A stretch of 64,000 bases of DNA from Hydrangea macrophylla. Taxonomy: Eukaryota; Streptophyta; Magnoliopsida; Cornales; Hydrangeaceae. Where the stretch lies: positions 62,971,010-63,035,009 of the forward strand of contig CM066983.1 in assembly GCA_033977485.1 (NCBI GenBank). Direction: 5' to 3'. The stretch's first letter is position 1. Every line of letters begins with the position of its first letter. Shown here piece after piece: positions 34,322 through 47,043 of this stretch. The notes beneath the pieces are model-generated. The model was not told the origin of the DNA, made no database searches, and was given only the letters and a program-made list of their open reading frames with translations. The position numbers and the translations under genes were made by a program.

Positions 34322-35736
34322 TTTCCCCTTTTCACCTAATATGGTCTTATTCTCAGTTCTCTCCAAATCATGCCTTACTTCACCTAGGAGTATAAACCTC
34401 ACTTCTATATCCAGGTATGTAATTGGGCTATAATAATATTGCAAGAAGTGATAAAGAAATAAAGGAGTTGATTTAAAAAAATAAAAAAAACTATACAAAT
34501 GATAAAAAGGAGAAGAAAAGAAGAGGTTGGAATGAATTGCGCAAACACTCGAATCACATGCTTAGAACAAATACACCCCAAATCTCTTACTCATCTTAAT
34601 TTCTAACCTACCAGTCAAAGTTCTAATGATCGGAAAGAAATTGATTTTTAAATTTAAGTGATAAGGATCTTCTCTACGGTAGATCGCTCTTCTAATGCTA
34701 AGTATTATTTCATGAGACTTATTGTACTCCAAATGCATATATATTGAGTCATCAAAATAGAAGCAATTTCTGTCTTTGCTTTCCCTACCAACTAAAATGT
34801 TCTCTATATCGGTTTCTGAGAGTTTCTCCTTAAAAGAGTGAAATCCCAGTGATATTTGAGTTAAAACTACAAATTTTTTGACGGCTAATAGTTATGTAAA
34901 CTTTGAAATTAAGATCAGTTGCTTGACTTTTCAAGTACACACTGTAAGTTTAAAGAGTATAAAAAATGTTACCATTGACAAACTGTGAGTATATGTGTTG
35001 CATTACTATTACATACTTGGAAATTTCATTTTATTGTCAAATTGAATCTTATCTGTTGTAAAAGGAGAAAATCTATCTTTATTTTTATTTTACTTTTTTT
35101 TGTATTTAAAAAAATTTTAAAAATTGAATTTTGTGGTATATTCACTGCAAACCCTCACGAGACAACACTCGTCCACTAGGGGTAATCAAGGGGTTTAACG
35201 GGCTTGTTGCATACGCTAAATGCAATCGCGATTCCTGCGATATTGAGTTAGGTTTTATTTTTCTTAGTCTACTCCTACTTTTTAATAAAAAAATTAGAAT
35301 AATTACTCTTTCACTTCATTGCTAGGGACTAGTAATAAGTTAGTTGTGGGGTGTGACAAACATTGAATATTGCATATTCATGTGCCAATATAATAGACAT
35401 CGTGCTTATTTAATCCCCCAAATCTCTAGTTTTACATGCATTTTAAAATTAATATGATTTAATGATGATGTCACTCAATTGTGTGTAATTATGTGCTTTT
35501 ACATATTTTTTATGTTTAGGTGAAAATAAAGTGAAACGATGCAATAATGGGAAGGAAAGAAGTAGCAACAATACCATAATATATCCCACATGTTAGTCAA
35601 AATATGAATAGTAACAAACAGTAAAATTTTCTGTAAACTAGAAGTAATCCAAAAAAAAAAAAGAAAGAAAGAAAGAAAAAAAGTTTGACAAAGTTGTCAC
35701 TTGACAACGATACATTAGTTATGTAGGAGTATTTGC

Positions 35737-35769
<33 letters not shown>

Positions 35770-35792
<23 letters not shown>

Positions 35793-36671
35793 CTTTTCAG
35801 CACAATTCAAAGGCTGTCTGAGAGAGGAATAAAAATGGGACGAGGATTGAAGAAAAAAATGGCAAACCTCTGTTCAGAATGACGAATACATTGACGAATT
35901 CGCATCAAAATCTCGTCTATAAATTGAGGGAGCCAACAAGAGAAACACAACCATCATCAGATCACAACACAGAGAAATTATACAGCGCACCATTATAGAG
36001 AGAATAGTTTAAGGAGCTTATCATGTAAGCACTTCATAGTGTCCCTAGAAATAGGAAACTTTAGTTTTGTTTGCATTTTCTAGTTCTAGTAGTTGTAAAA
36101 TTTTACTTTTATGTAATTGATGATTTCATATTCCAAAAATATGTAACAAAACTGTGTACTGTATTTCTCAAATTGTAATATTTATTTTCTTGTACAACCT
36201 TTGTCAATTTGTAGTAGTAAAATATTCCTATTTGAAATTTAGATTTAATATTTTTAGTCTAGTAGTACTTGTAGTTGTCCCCTAAAATAGTTTGAAATCT
36301 CAAATTTTCAGTTTTTATAGCAATATTTCCATTCACTAGAAGACAAAATTTGCAAGTAATACTAGAAAATGCAAACAAAACTAAAGTTTCCTATTTCTAG
36401 GGGCACTATGAAGTGCTTACATGATAAGCTCCTTAAACTATGCTCTCTATGATGGTGCGCTGTATAATTTCTCTGTGTTGTGATCTGATGATGGTTGTGT
36501 TTCTCTTGTTGGCTCCCTCAATTTATAGACGAGATTTTGATGCGAATTCGTCACTGTATTCGTCATTCTGAACAGACGTTTGCCATTTTTTTCTTCAATC
36601 CTCGTCCCATTTTTATTCCTCTCTCAAACAGCCTTTGAATTGTGCTGAAAAGGAGAGAGAGAGAGAGAGAG
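35770..36671. repeat. Inverted duplication inside the Athila 3' LTR
   Basis: The segment 36363-36671 is a near-exact reverse complement of about 35770-36083 (arms of roughly 310 bp, 280-bp spacer). The arms cover the LTR promoter region, including the TATA box. The 5' LTR has no such copy, so the inversion arose after insertion. Confidence 0.9.
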
Positions 36672-37206
36672 TGGAAACAAATACCCCTAACGCCGTACGA
36701 AATTACGTTTACCTCCCCTTGAGTTTTCAAAACTCCTAATTAGGCTCTGAAACTTTCTACACAGCTAATTCATAACTTCACGAGTAAAACCTCAAAATTA
36801 TAAAAGTTTCTGACTAAGTTCCATTTGGTTGCTAAAATGCGAATTTCTACATAACGATTCCGAAATTGTTAATTAGCCTACCAAATTAATAGCGTGTTAA
36901 TTTGTACTCACCAGGATACTAAATCTAACAATAGAAATATATTCTAAGTCAGAAAATAATACAGATAGTGAAATGCACAGGTAAACATTTATTTTTAGAT
37001 AAACATTTAAAGTATTCCACAATGACCGTCTCATACTCGGAGAGACGTTACAACAACAAAATGCTCAACAACACAGTCTCAAAGGGTTCTCTATCACAGA
37101 CTCCCAAATCGACTTGTGAGTCAAAACTCACTCAAACACGTGCCAAAGTGCACAACACATCACATCATCATGCAAGACAATGTAATGAAATGCGATAACA
37201 CAAATG
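36672..37206 (-). mobile_element. Minus-strand LTR fragment in the Athila 3' LTR
   Basis: Read on the minus strand it begins TATAACACCCGCATTTG near 37210, the usual form of a chromovirus LTR start. Its inner part (36700-36850) resembles the solo LTR near 800-930, including the shared block GGGGAGGTAAACGTAA. It is absent from the 5' LTR. It has no coding content and is joined directly to the inverted duplication. Confidence 0.6.
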
Positions 37207-37914
37207 CGGGTGTTATACCCATATCTCATTCACAAATTAGATTAGGATTTGGTTTGGGCTTGCTTGTGTTCTTGGTATTCAACCACTGTGACCCCACAAA
37301 AAGTCAAAGTCAAAGGTTTAGTATTTTATTTTTGGTTCAATATTTCCATTTATTTATGTTTTATTAGCCTAGGTGTACTAAACTTTGTTATTTTGCAAAT
37401 TCCACAAATTCAATCCCAACTCATGTTCAGTGAAGAAAAAAATACAATATTATTATATTTTACCCTTACCTTGGTTTTATAACTTTAATTTTAATTGGAC
37501 GATAATTGTGCGCATCTATTTAATTTATTATTAAATTTTATTTAGAGTACAGTTTCAATTCTAAAATGGTAGGCTAAAAATTTAATTGGGGATATGTAAT
37601 AAAAACTTAGAAACTACAGCTTCTGTGCACTAATCTTAATGGGAAAATTTATCTGGATGGGTTGTTTTTTCATTTATGGCCAAAAATATCTATGTATCTA
37701 TAGTTTATTACCATTTAACATGTTTATAGACTATGTCTATATTGGACATAAAAAAATTACATATTTGAAATAAGAATCTAATTATGTGGATTGTCAAACT
37801 ATGTCTTTTGTCATAAAAAAAACATCTAGTATACTCAAATAATTCATTTGACAAAGTTTATATTTCAACTATGTGCATATATATTTATATATATTTCTAT
37901 CCATTAATGGACAG

Positions 37915-38020
37915 ACAATTGTGTAGTAGCAGAGTGATGGGGACTGGGCGCCGAATAACCCACGTCCGCGGTGGGTCACGGTTCGAACCTAGCTACTGCC
38001 CAATTGCCTCTTTATTTTTT
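37915..38020 (+). ncRNA. tRNA-like hairpin with A/B boxes, 3' LTR copy
   Basis: Same unit as at 13567. The A box is TAGCAGAGTGA (37927-37937) and the B box GGTTCGAACCT (37980-37990), closer to the Pol III consensus than in the 5' LTR. The flanking inverted repeat (CAATTG, GTAGTAGC / GCTACTGC, CAATTG) is conserved with one G-T wobble. Confidence 0.5.
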
Positions 38021-38116
38021 TTAAACCAAACGACGTCATTTCATATCAAACCTAACACACTTGATATGACATCAACTAGTGTAAGTTTATTTTCAAATAA
38101 AGATCACTACAAAAAA

Positions 38117-38355
38117 AACAGCCTATAGCCACGTAAAGAAAAAAATGACAATTTTACAAACCGTGGTTAATTATCCATGGTTAGGTTAAAATCCGTGGTT
38201 AATCAATGACGGTTACACAACCTGGTTAATTAGTCACAGTTTTTAAATAAATCATAGTTAATTAATCACGGTTTGTAAAATCATGACTAATCCGTGACTG
38301 TTTGTAAATAAACCGTGGTTAATTAATGACAGTTTGTAAACCGTGGCTAATACTA
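38117..38355. repeat. CACTA left subterminal repeats
   Basis: Repeated, variably oriented copies of a motif like CCGTGGTTAATTA, CACGGTTTGTAAA and GACGGTTACA. Such arrays are where the transposase of this family binds. Confidence 0.8.
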
Positions 38356-38371
38356 AGTATAAATAGTTAAA

Positions 38372-39380
38372 GGCCTAATTGCACTTTACCCCCTCGTACT
38401 ATACACGTGTTTTCAATTGGGTACATAAACTTTTTTTTTTTGCAATTGGATACATGAACTTTCATTCCCTTTCCAATCAGATACATTTGATGACGCCGTT
38501 AGTTTAAAACTAACGGAATTGCCTAGAATTATTCTTTTTTTGCAATTGGGTACATGAACTTTCATCCCCTTTCCAATCAGATCCATTCTCCCAAATTTTG
38601 ACCATTTTTTATAAACCCCTTTACTACTTTTCGACATCAAAAAGAGATAAAACCCCATCACTGGAACAGAAAAATGGCTAATTTGGAACCTCTTTTTTTG
38701 ATTTTATGTCAAAACAGATGATTTTATCTATTGACAGACAAATAATATTGAGCTAAACAAAACAAGGCTGCAACGTATATTTTTTTGTGAAATTTTGAAC
38801 CTATTTTTTTCATTTGATCTGTCAAAACAGATGATTTTATCTGTTGACAGATAGATAATGTTGAGCTAAACAATCCTAATTTTCTTATCTTTTGGCCTTT
38901 TGGGATGATTTTTTTATTTCAAGTATTTGTTCGAGATCAACGCAATGGGCTTCAAAATTTCGCAAAAAAATATACGTTGCAGCCTTATTTTGTTTAGCTC
39001 AATATTATTTGTCTGTCAATGGATAAAATTATCTGTTTTGACATAAAATCAAAAAAAAAAGAGGTTCCAAATTAGCCATTTTTTTGTTCCAGTGATGGGG
39101 TTTTCTCTCCTTTTGATGTCAAAAAGTAATAAAGGGGTTTATGAAAAATGGTCAAAATTTGGTGGAATGGATCTGATTGAAAAGGGGATGAAAGTTCATG
39201 TACCCAATTGCAAAAAAAGGACAATTCTAAGCAATTCCGTTAGTTTTAAACTAACGGCGTCATCAAATGTATCTGATTGGAAAGGGAATGAAAGTTCATG
39301 TATCCAATTGCAAAAAAAAAAGTTTATGTACCTAATTGAAAACACGTGTATAGTACGAGGGGGTAAAGTGCAATTAGGCC
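38372..39380. mobile_element. Mutator-like foldback element 1, 1009 bp, 9-bp TSD
   Basis: It starts GGCCTAATTGCACTTTACC and ends with the inverse complement; the two halves pair over several hundred bases. The flanking 9-bp repeat ATAGTTAAA (38363-38371, 39381-39389) has the length expected for the Mutator superfamily. Internal ORFs are only readings of the arms; no transposase is present. Confidence 0.85.
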
Positions 39381-39389
39381 ATAGTTAAA

Positions 39390-39725
39390 TTAGGGCTTTA
39401 TTCACAAAACTCAGAGAGAGAAAGAGAGAGAGAGAGAGGGAGTGTCGATTCTTTTAGAGAGAGAAAATTGGATCTCTGGCAATGGCATTAGGGCTTTTAC
39501 CTATCTCACTCAGACGGCGCCGGTGACTGGAGAGTAGACGACAATCATCGTGACCGTCAGTAGGGCCGACGACGAGGAAACTTGCAATGGACCGACGGTG
39601 CCGCGGTGGGCTTGTGTAGTTTTGTGCAACACCCTGCAGGTTCAATTTCTTTGCATGTACTCCTATTTTTCCATTTATCCTTCCTCTTTCTCTCATTGTT
39701 TGTGTATTTGATTCCATTTCCAGCC

Positions 39726-39774
<49 letters not shown>

Positions 39775-39874
39775 GTCTCTCCCCCATGAGCTCAAATTTT
39801 TAACTAACCACACACAATTTCATCAAATCTTGGTGTTGATAGCTTTTTAAGACAAGAAACATGAGGTAGGTTTA
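39390..39874 (+). other. CACTA interior between the foldbacks; possible exon, no gene named
   Basis: A (GA)n tract (39410-39460), then GC-rich sequence 39480-39640 with a possible splice donor CTGCAG/GTTCAA near 39640, then T-rich sequence and a (CT)n tract (39729-39770). The jump in GC content at 39500-39620 suggests a transcribed leader or captured exon, but I recognise no protein. Confidence 0.35.
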
Positions 39875-39883
39875 TTTATTTAT

Positions 39884-40751
39884 GGCCTAATTGCACTTTA
39901 CCCCCTCGTACTATACACGTGTTTTCAATTGGGTACATGAACTTTTGTTTTTTGCAATTGGATACATGAACTTTCATTCCCTTTCCAATCAGATACATTT
40001 GATGACGCCGTTAGTTTAAAACTAACGGAATTACCTACAATTGTCCTTTTTTTGCAATTGGGTACATGAACTTTCATCCCCTTTCCAATCAGATCCATTC
40101 CCCCAAATTTTGACCATTTTTTATAAACCCCTTTACTACTTTTCGACATCAAAATGAGAGAAAACCCCTCACTGGAACAGAAAAATGGCTAATTTGGAAC
40201 CTCTTTTTTTGATTTTATATGTCAAAACAGATAATTTTGTCTACTGACAGACAAATAATATTGAGCTAAACAAAATAAGGCTGCAACGTATATTTTTTTG
40301 TGAAATTTTGAAGCCCATTACGTTGATCTCGAACAAATACTTGAAATAAAAAAATCATCCCAAAAGACCAAAAGATAAGAAAATTAGGATTGTTTAGCTC
40401 AACATTATTTATCTGTCAATAGATAAAATCATCTGTTTTGACATATCAAATGAAAAAAATAGGTTCCGATTTAGCCATTTTTGGAGGAAAGACACTTGGA
40501 CAATTCTGTCCAACAAAATTTCACGCCGTTAGCGAATGGATCTGATTGGAAAGGGGATAAAAGTTCATGTACCCAATTGCAAAAAAAGAACAATTCTAGG
40601 CAATTCCGTTAGTTTTAAACTAACGGCGTCATCAAATGTATCCGATTGGAAAGAGAATGAAAGTTCATGTATCCAATTGCAAAAAAAAAAAAGTTCATGT
40701 ACCCAATTGAAAACACGTGTATAGTACGAGGGGGTAAAGTGCAATTAGGCC
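39884..40751. mobile_element. Mutator-like foldback element 2, 868 bp, 9-bp TSD
   Basis: Same family as 38372-39380, with ends GGCCTAATTGCACTTTACC and inverse, flanked by TTTATTTAT (39875-39883 and 40752-40760). Near 40480-40530 the right arm has a short stretch (GGAGGAAAGACACTTGG) not seen in element 1. Confidence 0.85.
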
Positions 40752-40760
40752 TTTATTTAT

Positions 40761-41675
40761 TTACTATTTTCTCTTGATGTTTAGTTGTTGATTGATTGAA
40801 TTGTTGGGGTTGAATATTGAATTGTTGATGCAATGATGATGATGTTGATGTTGAATTGTCAAATTTTTGCCTTAGGTTTTAGTTTCATGCCATTGAATAA
40901 CCCTAAGTTCCTCACAGTTTTATTAAAATATTCAGGTCCAATGTGTTACCTCAGGTTCAAAGGGGCTTAGAGTGAGAACAACTCTTTGTATCTCTCCTAC
41001 AATACAGGTCAGTATTTCTTCCTCCCTCAATTAGAGCTCATCGATTCCTTTCTATGTTTCTTGTTTTTTGAATTGTTAAGTTCTTGGATATATCTAATCC
41101 ATGCTATACAATTTGATCTGTTTGAAACTAAACTGGCACGACTTTCTGAACTCTGTTATTATTTCCTCAGTAATTATATAGCTTATAGTACTAGCTTAAG
41201 TTTGGACAACTTCAATAATACATAACACCCCCTTTAGTTCCTACTCAGTTTTGCTTATCTAGAAATGTGACATGTCGTAAATAACATGATTAACTCTTGG
41301 GGCTAAATCCTAGTAGAATTTGTGAGGTCATGACTGGTGTTGAACTTTTATGGATATAGATGAAATATAAAAGAGAAAACTATGAGACAGCAATGATTGT
41401 ATTGGTATGGATGCCATGGCGCCACTGTTTACCAATTGGTCAAACAATTAAGATATCTATTGGTGTTTGATTGACAGACGAATAATTGGCATTTCGTCGA
41501 CATACTTTGAAATGAGTTAGGTAGTCAGCAATTTCCTTTTTGGGTTTGGGAGTTAAATTTTCCGAAGGAATTTGGGTGAAATTTAAAGAATTTGATGAAA
41601 CTCAACATCTTGAATTAAGAAAAACTGTGAAGGAGACACTACTTTAATAGTTGGCTTAATTTGGCCGTTCAGATT
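40761..41675 (+). other. CACTA interior; one exon-like segment, no gene named
   Basis: A segment from about 40936 to 41007 is bounded by an acceptor (ATATTCAG) and a donor (ACAG/GTCAGT), as expected of an exon, but its translation has stops in the frames I checked and I recognise no protein. The rest is AT-rich and without ORFs. Confidence 0.35.
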
Positions 41676-42089
41676 AGTACTGTAGGTAATGGTCAACAAC
41701 TCACGTAGTTTGACCAACACATGTTAACAACGACTCCACGTGTATTCAATGTTGTCACCAAGTGATGGGCCCCGCTATAACCAAAAATACCCAATCCACA
41801 TGCCTACCCATCAATGAACTCACTTAGAATAACTATCCCAAAGCCCACTTCAGAATGCCAACTATGAAACTCCATGACTGAAATAGGGCAGCCTCGAGCA
41901 GCTCACTCCAAAGTCCACCCAGAGTAATCACCTGAGGCCCACTACGATTGAGCCCACCCAAACAAAGTGAAGGAAAGCAAAGTGGGCCCATTTCACCTAC
42001 TGCCCTCCCCGCTCGCTACACCACCGCCCATGGGACACGTGGACATTATTTAAATCCATCGATCACTAGTCAAAGCTTGCTGTCACTTG

Positions 42090-42172
42090 GAATGACCATT
42101 CGTGTCATCGATTAAGCCATGGCGTCGAATGACCATTCGTGTCATCGATTAAGCCATGGCGTCGAATGACCA
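42090..42172. repeat. 37-bp tandem repeat, 2.2 copies
   Basis: Unit GAATGACCATTCGTGTCATC and the following 17 bases, repeated without change, then a third partial copy. Confidence 0.9.
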
Positions 42173-42552
42173 CTCACCACAAAATCAACCATTGCTTGTA
42201 GTCACCACTTGCTCTCAAGCCAGCTTACAAGGGATCTCTCCTCCGCACCCCCAATGAACACTTTATTACAACACAAACACACATTCACAAGTGGATTTCC
42301 CACCCTTGGTCATGAAGCAGTACTAAGGGTGGCCATGTCCACTGGGAACTTGAGAGTTCATGGTTCGGTGGCTAGAACCAGGGGTATCTCCCTACCTGAG
42401 CATTTCACAGCTAGGGTTGGTCCCAAAGAGAAAGAGAGACACATGACCACCGATCACGTGCCCTACCCCTTTAGCCTCACAACCAATTAGAGAAGCCCAT
42501 ATCCAAACGACCAGCTGAAAACCTTTGACTTTCACCCTGCCCAGTCACTCCA

Positions 42553-42696
42553 ACCTCGCTGAGCATTCTGCAAACCAATAGCACGACCTCAAAGAACCTC
42601 CATGCTTAACCTTCTGCACCAATAACCTCGCTGAGCATTCTGTAAACCAATAGTATAATCTTGAAGAACCTCCATGCTTAACCTTCTGCACCAATA
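42553..42696. repeat. 72-bp tandem repeat, two copies
   Basis: Both units start ACCTCGCTGAGCATTCTG and differ at about eight sites, mostly transitions. Confidence 0.9.
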
Positions 42697-43364
42697 AAAC
42701 CATCGCTATTGAGCCATCGCTCCCAATGACAATACATTTCGACGAACCAATAAGAAAAAACCTTAATATTTTCCCTCGCTTAAACCCTAGAGCCAATAGG
42801 AGAACATCGTTTGCCCCTTCGCTGCATCTTCTGCGCCAATAGTATTCCTCCCCTTCTGTCTCCCTTTGGCCAACCAATTGGTCATCAGACGACGACAATA
42901 CGACAAATACCTCGTCTCGCCTTCCCAATACACTGCCCTGTCCACATCCCCATTTAATGACCCCAACTACCTCAAACAAACGGCCACTCCGAAGAGGCCA
43001 ACTCAGCTACCTCCAGCTGTGCCAAGGACCTCACAAGCTCTGTATAAATACCAACCTCATTCAATACGTTCAACAACTAGAGCTCAACCTAGAGTTTAAG
43101 CTTTAACCCAGTCTTAAGCTGCGATTCTAAGCACTTACGACGTTCATCACCTTCTCCAAAATCCCCGGAAACACAACTCTCAGCCATTACTCAACCTTCC
43201 CCTACCTCTCCTTTAGCCTCACGGAATAACTCCCTCCCATACACCAGTCTCCAACCGATAACCAACCCTCTACTGCTTTCTCTCTCTCTTATTTGGGACT
43301 ACTCTGGTTCTCACTCGAGCCATACACTCTCCAAGTCCCACCATCGTTGGTTGTTTACATATAT

Positions 43365-43397
<33 letters not shown>

Positions 43398-43528
43398 GTA
43401 TTATCTTACCAAACTCTCACTCTTACTTCTCCACCGCATCACTTGTTGCTCCACTTGGCACTAACCAGCCTACGTGTTATACCTATCCCTCATATACTAT
43501 CCACATCGAATACAGAACTCACACATTT

Positions 43529-43544
43529 TGGCGACCACAGTGGG
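43529..43544 (+). promoter_or_regulatory. Primer-binding site of the Tat-like element
   Basis: TGGCGACCACAGTGGG lies three bases after the LTR end. The matching tRNA is not identified here. Confidence 0.7.
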
Positions 43545-43560
43545 AGGTATACTCGAAAAC

Positions 43561-46089
43561 ATGGTTAGTGAGCGAGAGCAACAACCTCCTAAGGGTAGGG
43601 CTGGACGCCCCAAAAAGTCCAAGGCCCAACCTACAGGGTCAAATGTCAACCCATTAAGCATTAACCCCAGTAGGGATGAGCCTGCCCAGTCTCAAACTCA
43701 GGATTCGCGTGGATCCGTCACTGCAGATGTCGAACTCGATATTCTGCGATGACTTGAACAGATGGAGGGACAACAAAAGCATCTCCAAAAGCTTGAGGAA
43801 CAGAATCGCCTCATCATTGAGACTTTGGCAGCCATGGCTCAGAAAGGACCATCACCTGCCCCAAACGGCACCTCTGGACTGGATAACATCGTCAGGACAT
43901 CGGTTAACATATCCGATGTCAACAATCAGCACCACATGCCACCAAAGGAATCAACACCTACCATCACCGCACGGACAGAAAAGCAGCCACCCACGACTTT
44001 CGTCACCTTGGCAGAAGTTGAATCACTCCTAAGAGAAAAGGCGATGATGACTCCGACACCTCTCCTCCCGTTTGACACTCGTCCTCCTTATCCACTCAAG
44101 TTGGCCAGCCTCCCCTACACAGAAGGGTATGGTAACGTACACTTTGCGTGGTACGATGGAAGACGAGGAAACTCAAAGGAACATGTGGCCAGGTTTCTCG
44201 ATAGCCTTGGAACTTTTCGTGAGAATGAAAATCTCCATCTCCGAGAGTTCTCTAAGTCTTTAACTGACCGAGCATACACCGGGTATGCTAACTTGGAACC
44301 AGGTTTTGTTACGTCTTGGGTCCAGCTGGCTTCTATGTTCCATGCTAAGTTTTTTAGCGTGACGGAAAGGGTAACCACCGTCTCTTTGTCTAGAGAGGCC
44401 CAAGGTGACAACAAAAACTTGGTCAAATACGTGGACAGATTCCGCGATCGGGCTATGGAATGTCATGACAACACCACAGAAGAAAGCCTAGTCCAACTTT
44501 GCATTCATGGCATGCTCCGAGATTACAGAATCTACCTCATCAACCACTCCTTCGCAACATTTTCGGACCTGATGGTTGCAGCTCACAATTTGGCTAAAGA
44601 CGTGAGAGTGTCGTCATCAAGAACAAGCACCAGCAGGGATTCTCGTCCTCCGCCCCCACGGCGGTATCCAACCGCCGCTATGACCGAAGAGCGAAGGAAT
44701 GGACGAGATAGGGAATACAATGACAACAAGCGCAAAAGAGAGCAGACGAAGGCGCCAGCTCCTTTTCCTTGCAGCATGAGGGAAGTTTTGGCCGTGCTCA
44801 AGAGGTGGATAAGGGATGACGTAGTCACCCTTCGTCCATCGGCCAGGCCTCCCACCGAGGCCGACAAAGCCAAATACAACTACTGCTCCTACCATCAGAT
44901 AGTAAAGCATGCCACCAAGGATTGTTGGGCCCTCTGTGGCATCTTCCATAGAAAGATTGCAAACGGAGAACTGGTAACGACCACTCAGCCAGAGGCCGCC
45001 GAGGAAGCACCCTGCCAACTTCGAAGGAATAACGAAGGGGTCGTCCACATGGTCTCTTTCCATATGGTTCCCCATATGACCCCTTTTATGCAGTTTATCC
45101 AGGAAAAGTCGCTTGCGCCAGCAGAAGTAGCGGCCCCCCTCATCGAGCTCATCGAGGAAGAAGAGAAAGGAGAAGAAATACACTCGACGGTCAAAAGCCC
45201 ATCCACAACCGACCCACGTACTAGCACTGGGGAATTCATCGCATCAAAGGTCAAGGACCTCACCAAATTCAAATGTTTCTTCGACCAAGTCGGATTCTGC
45301 GAAGAAGCACGACTCGAGGCCACCAAAGCTATACTACAGGTCGCAGAGACCTACCAGCAAGCATGCATGGCCTCAGGAGGGTCCATACGACGTGCCACCC
45401 AAGAAGCAGAATCAATGATCACTTTCACAGATGCAGACATACAAGTCCCACACCCACACAATCGCCCATTATATGTGGCAGCAACCGTACATGAGGTGGA
45501 ATTCAAAAGGGCCCTGCTCGATGGAGGGGCCTCACTCAACATAATGCCGCTAACAACCTTCAAAGCCACCGGTATCCCCAAGGAAAGGCTCATCCCGCAA
45601 GCCATCGATATTGCGGGCTTCGGCAATGACGTACGACAGACCATTGGGTTCGTCACCACATCATTCCGCCTTAGAAAATTTCAAGCACCAGCTAGATTCC
45701 ATGTGATCGACGCTGACACCTCCTACCACCTCCTCATGGAACGAAAATGGATGCACAAGTTCAGCATCGTGCCCTCCACCTACCATCAATGCATGAAAGG
45801 GAAGGTTAACACAAGCGAAGGAAGGAAAGTATTCACCGTCGCTGGCACCCTGCGACCATTCGGCATTCATGAGGCTCACATGGCAGAGGCAGACTTTTTC
45901 GATAGCCTGGACTCTGAAGAAGAAATCACGCCTCTTACGTCTCCACGCGCCCTTGCCATTCTGAAGTGGGAGGACGCTCAAAAAGAGGATTTTTCCTCAA
46001 AGAGACACACCAGAAGCCGCCATGATACCTCTCCCGAGTGTATTCGGATCAAGCTCCCCGATGGACGATTTGCGTATCGTTGTTTATGA
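43561..46089 (+). pseudogene. Tat-like gag and protease, one internal TGA
   Basis: One frame from ATG 43561 to TGA 46087, interrupted only by TGA 43750-43752. Residue numbers count from the second ATG (43762). Gag core: about 93-270 (HFAWYDGRRGNSKEHVARFL, GYANLEPGFVTSW, VKYVDRFRDRAMEC, LIKHS-like end). Zinc knuckle of the CX2HX4HX4C type, CSYHQIVKHATKDC, near 373-386. Aspartic protease near 570-700, with active-site DGGASLNIMP at 587. The C-terminus is acidic. Gag forms the particle and the protease matures it. If the TGA is read through or is ignored by starting at 43762, a 775-residue product remains possible. Confidence 0.9.
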
Positions 46090-46182
46090 CGGTGCGCAGG
46101 GTCGGGGGTCAGATACTCCACCACGTGATCCTGAGCCCCTGCGTGCAACGTCATTGAAGCTCAAGAGTCAACCGAACCCAAG

Positions 46183-47043
46183 ATGGCCCCAGAAACACTC
46201 CAAGATGGACCACGTACCACGGGACCAGAAGTAGAAGAAGTCAACCTTGCGCCCAAGGGAGAGGCACCTCGTACCACCTTCATCTCCAAAATGATGATTC
46301 CAGAAGAGCGAGAAAAGTTGGTTTCTCTCCTTCAAGAATACATTGACGTGTTTGCCTGGACATATGATCAGATGCCTGGGTTGGATGCGACTCTTGTAAC
46401 CCACAAGCTCAACGTTGATCCAGGCCATCGGCCGGTAAAACAAGCTCCCTGAGTGTTCCGCCACGAACTCGAACTCTAGATCAAGGTCGAAGTGGAGAAG
46501 CTCCTTCAAGCAGGGTTCATTAAGCCCATCAAGCATCCCACGTGGTTGGCAAATGTGGTACCTGTGAAAAAGAAGAATGGACAAATCAGGGTATGTGTCG
46601 ACTTTAGGGATCTCAACAAAGCATGTCCAAAAGATGAGCTTCCCCTTCCTAATATCGATACTCTAATTGACGCCACGTCTGGACATCAAGATTTTTCGTT
46701 CATGGATGGATTCAGCGGATACAATCAAATTAAGATGGACTCAGAAGACGCAGAAAAGACGGCCTTTCGTACCCTATTCGGTAACTTCTACTACACTGTC
46801 ATGCCCTTCGGATTAAAAAATGCAGGTGCCACTTACCAAAGGGCTATGACGGCCATCTTCCACGACATGCTCCATCATAACTTAGAAGATTATGTGGATG
46901 ACATCGTGGTAAAATCCAAGCAAGAGAAGGGTCATGAGGACGACCTCCGTGCCGTCTTCGAACGATGTAGAAAATTTAAGCTCCGAATGAATCCCCTCAA
47001 ATGTGCCTTCGGGGTCACGGCGGGAAATTTCTGGGGTTCGTAG
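46183..47043 (+). pseudogene. Tat-like reverse transcriptase, two stops then a frameshift
   Basis: The frame opens before 46183 (acidic EEREKLVSLLQEYIDVFAW near 46300). TGA 46450 and TAG 46477 interrupt it. From 46492 the catalytic palm is complete: VCVDFRDLNKACPKD (about 46595), SFMDGFSGYNQIKMD (about 46695), MPFGLKNAGATYQRA (about 46801) and YVDD at 46891-46902. The frame shifts between about 47015 and 47030, and the thumb continues in the next entry. Confidence 0.95.

Larger units (their letters stand above)
32368..35353 (+). other. Athila 3' non-coding region with G/C homopolymer tracts
   Basis: Three kilobases between integrase and the 3' LTR with no ORF that resembles an env-like or other known protein. 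Near 32465-32500 an ACAATGTCAGACTTAGTTGG block followed by G11 resembles the G-rich motif often seen at this place in Athila-type elements. C-rich tracts lie at 33267-33313 and 34283-34318. The region ends with TTAGTTGTGGGGTG directly before the 3' LTR, a plausible polypurine tract. Confidence 0.65.
41681..43525 (+). repeat. 5' LTR of the Tat-like element, 1845 bp
   Basis: TG...CA ends; TATA box TATAAATA at 43043-43050; (ATT)n at about 43368-43397. It carries two local tandem duplications: a 37-bp unit at 42090, 42127 and (partial) 42164, and a 72-bp unit at 42553-42624 and 42625-42696. Confidence 0.9.

Noticed and set aside
32368..35353. An env-like gene of the Athila element
   Set aside because: No ORF of useful length, signal peptide or membrane segment pattern is present in this region.
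38413..40724. Four similar ORFs (38413-38661, 39092-39388, 39925-40152, 40536-40724)
   Set aside because: They are readings of the long inverted repeats of the two Mutator-like foldback elements.
42545..42979. Minus-strand ORF of 144 codons
   Set aside because: It reads through the 72-bp tandem duplication of the LTR and has no recognisable protein feature.
44617..45183. Minus-strand ORF of 188 codons
   Set aside because: Shadow of the gag-protease frame on the other strand.
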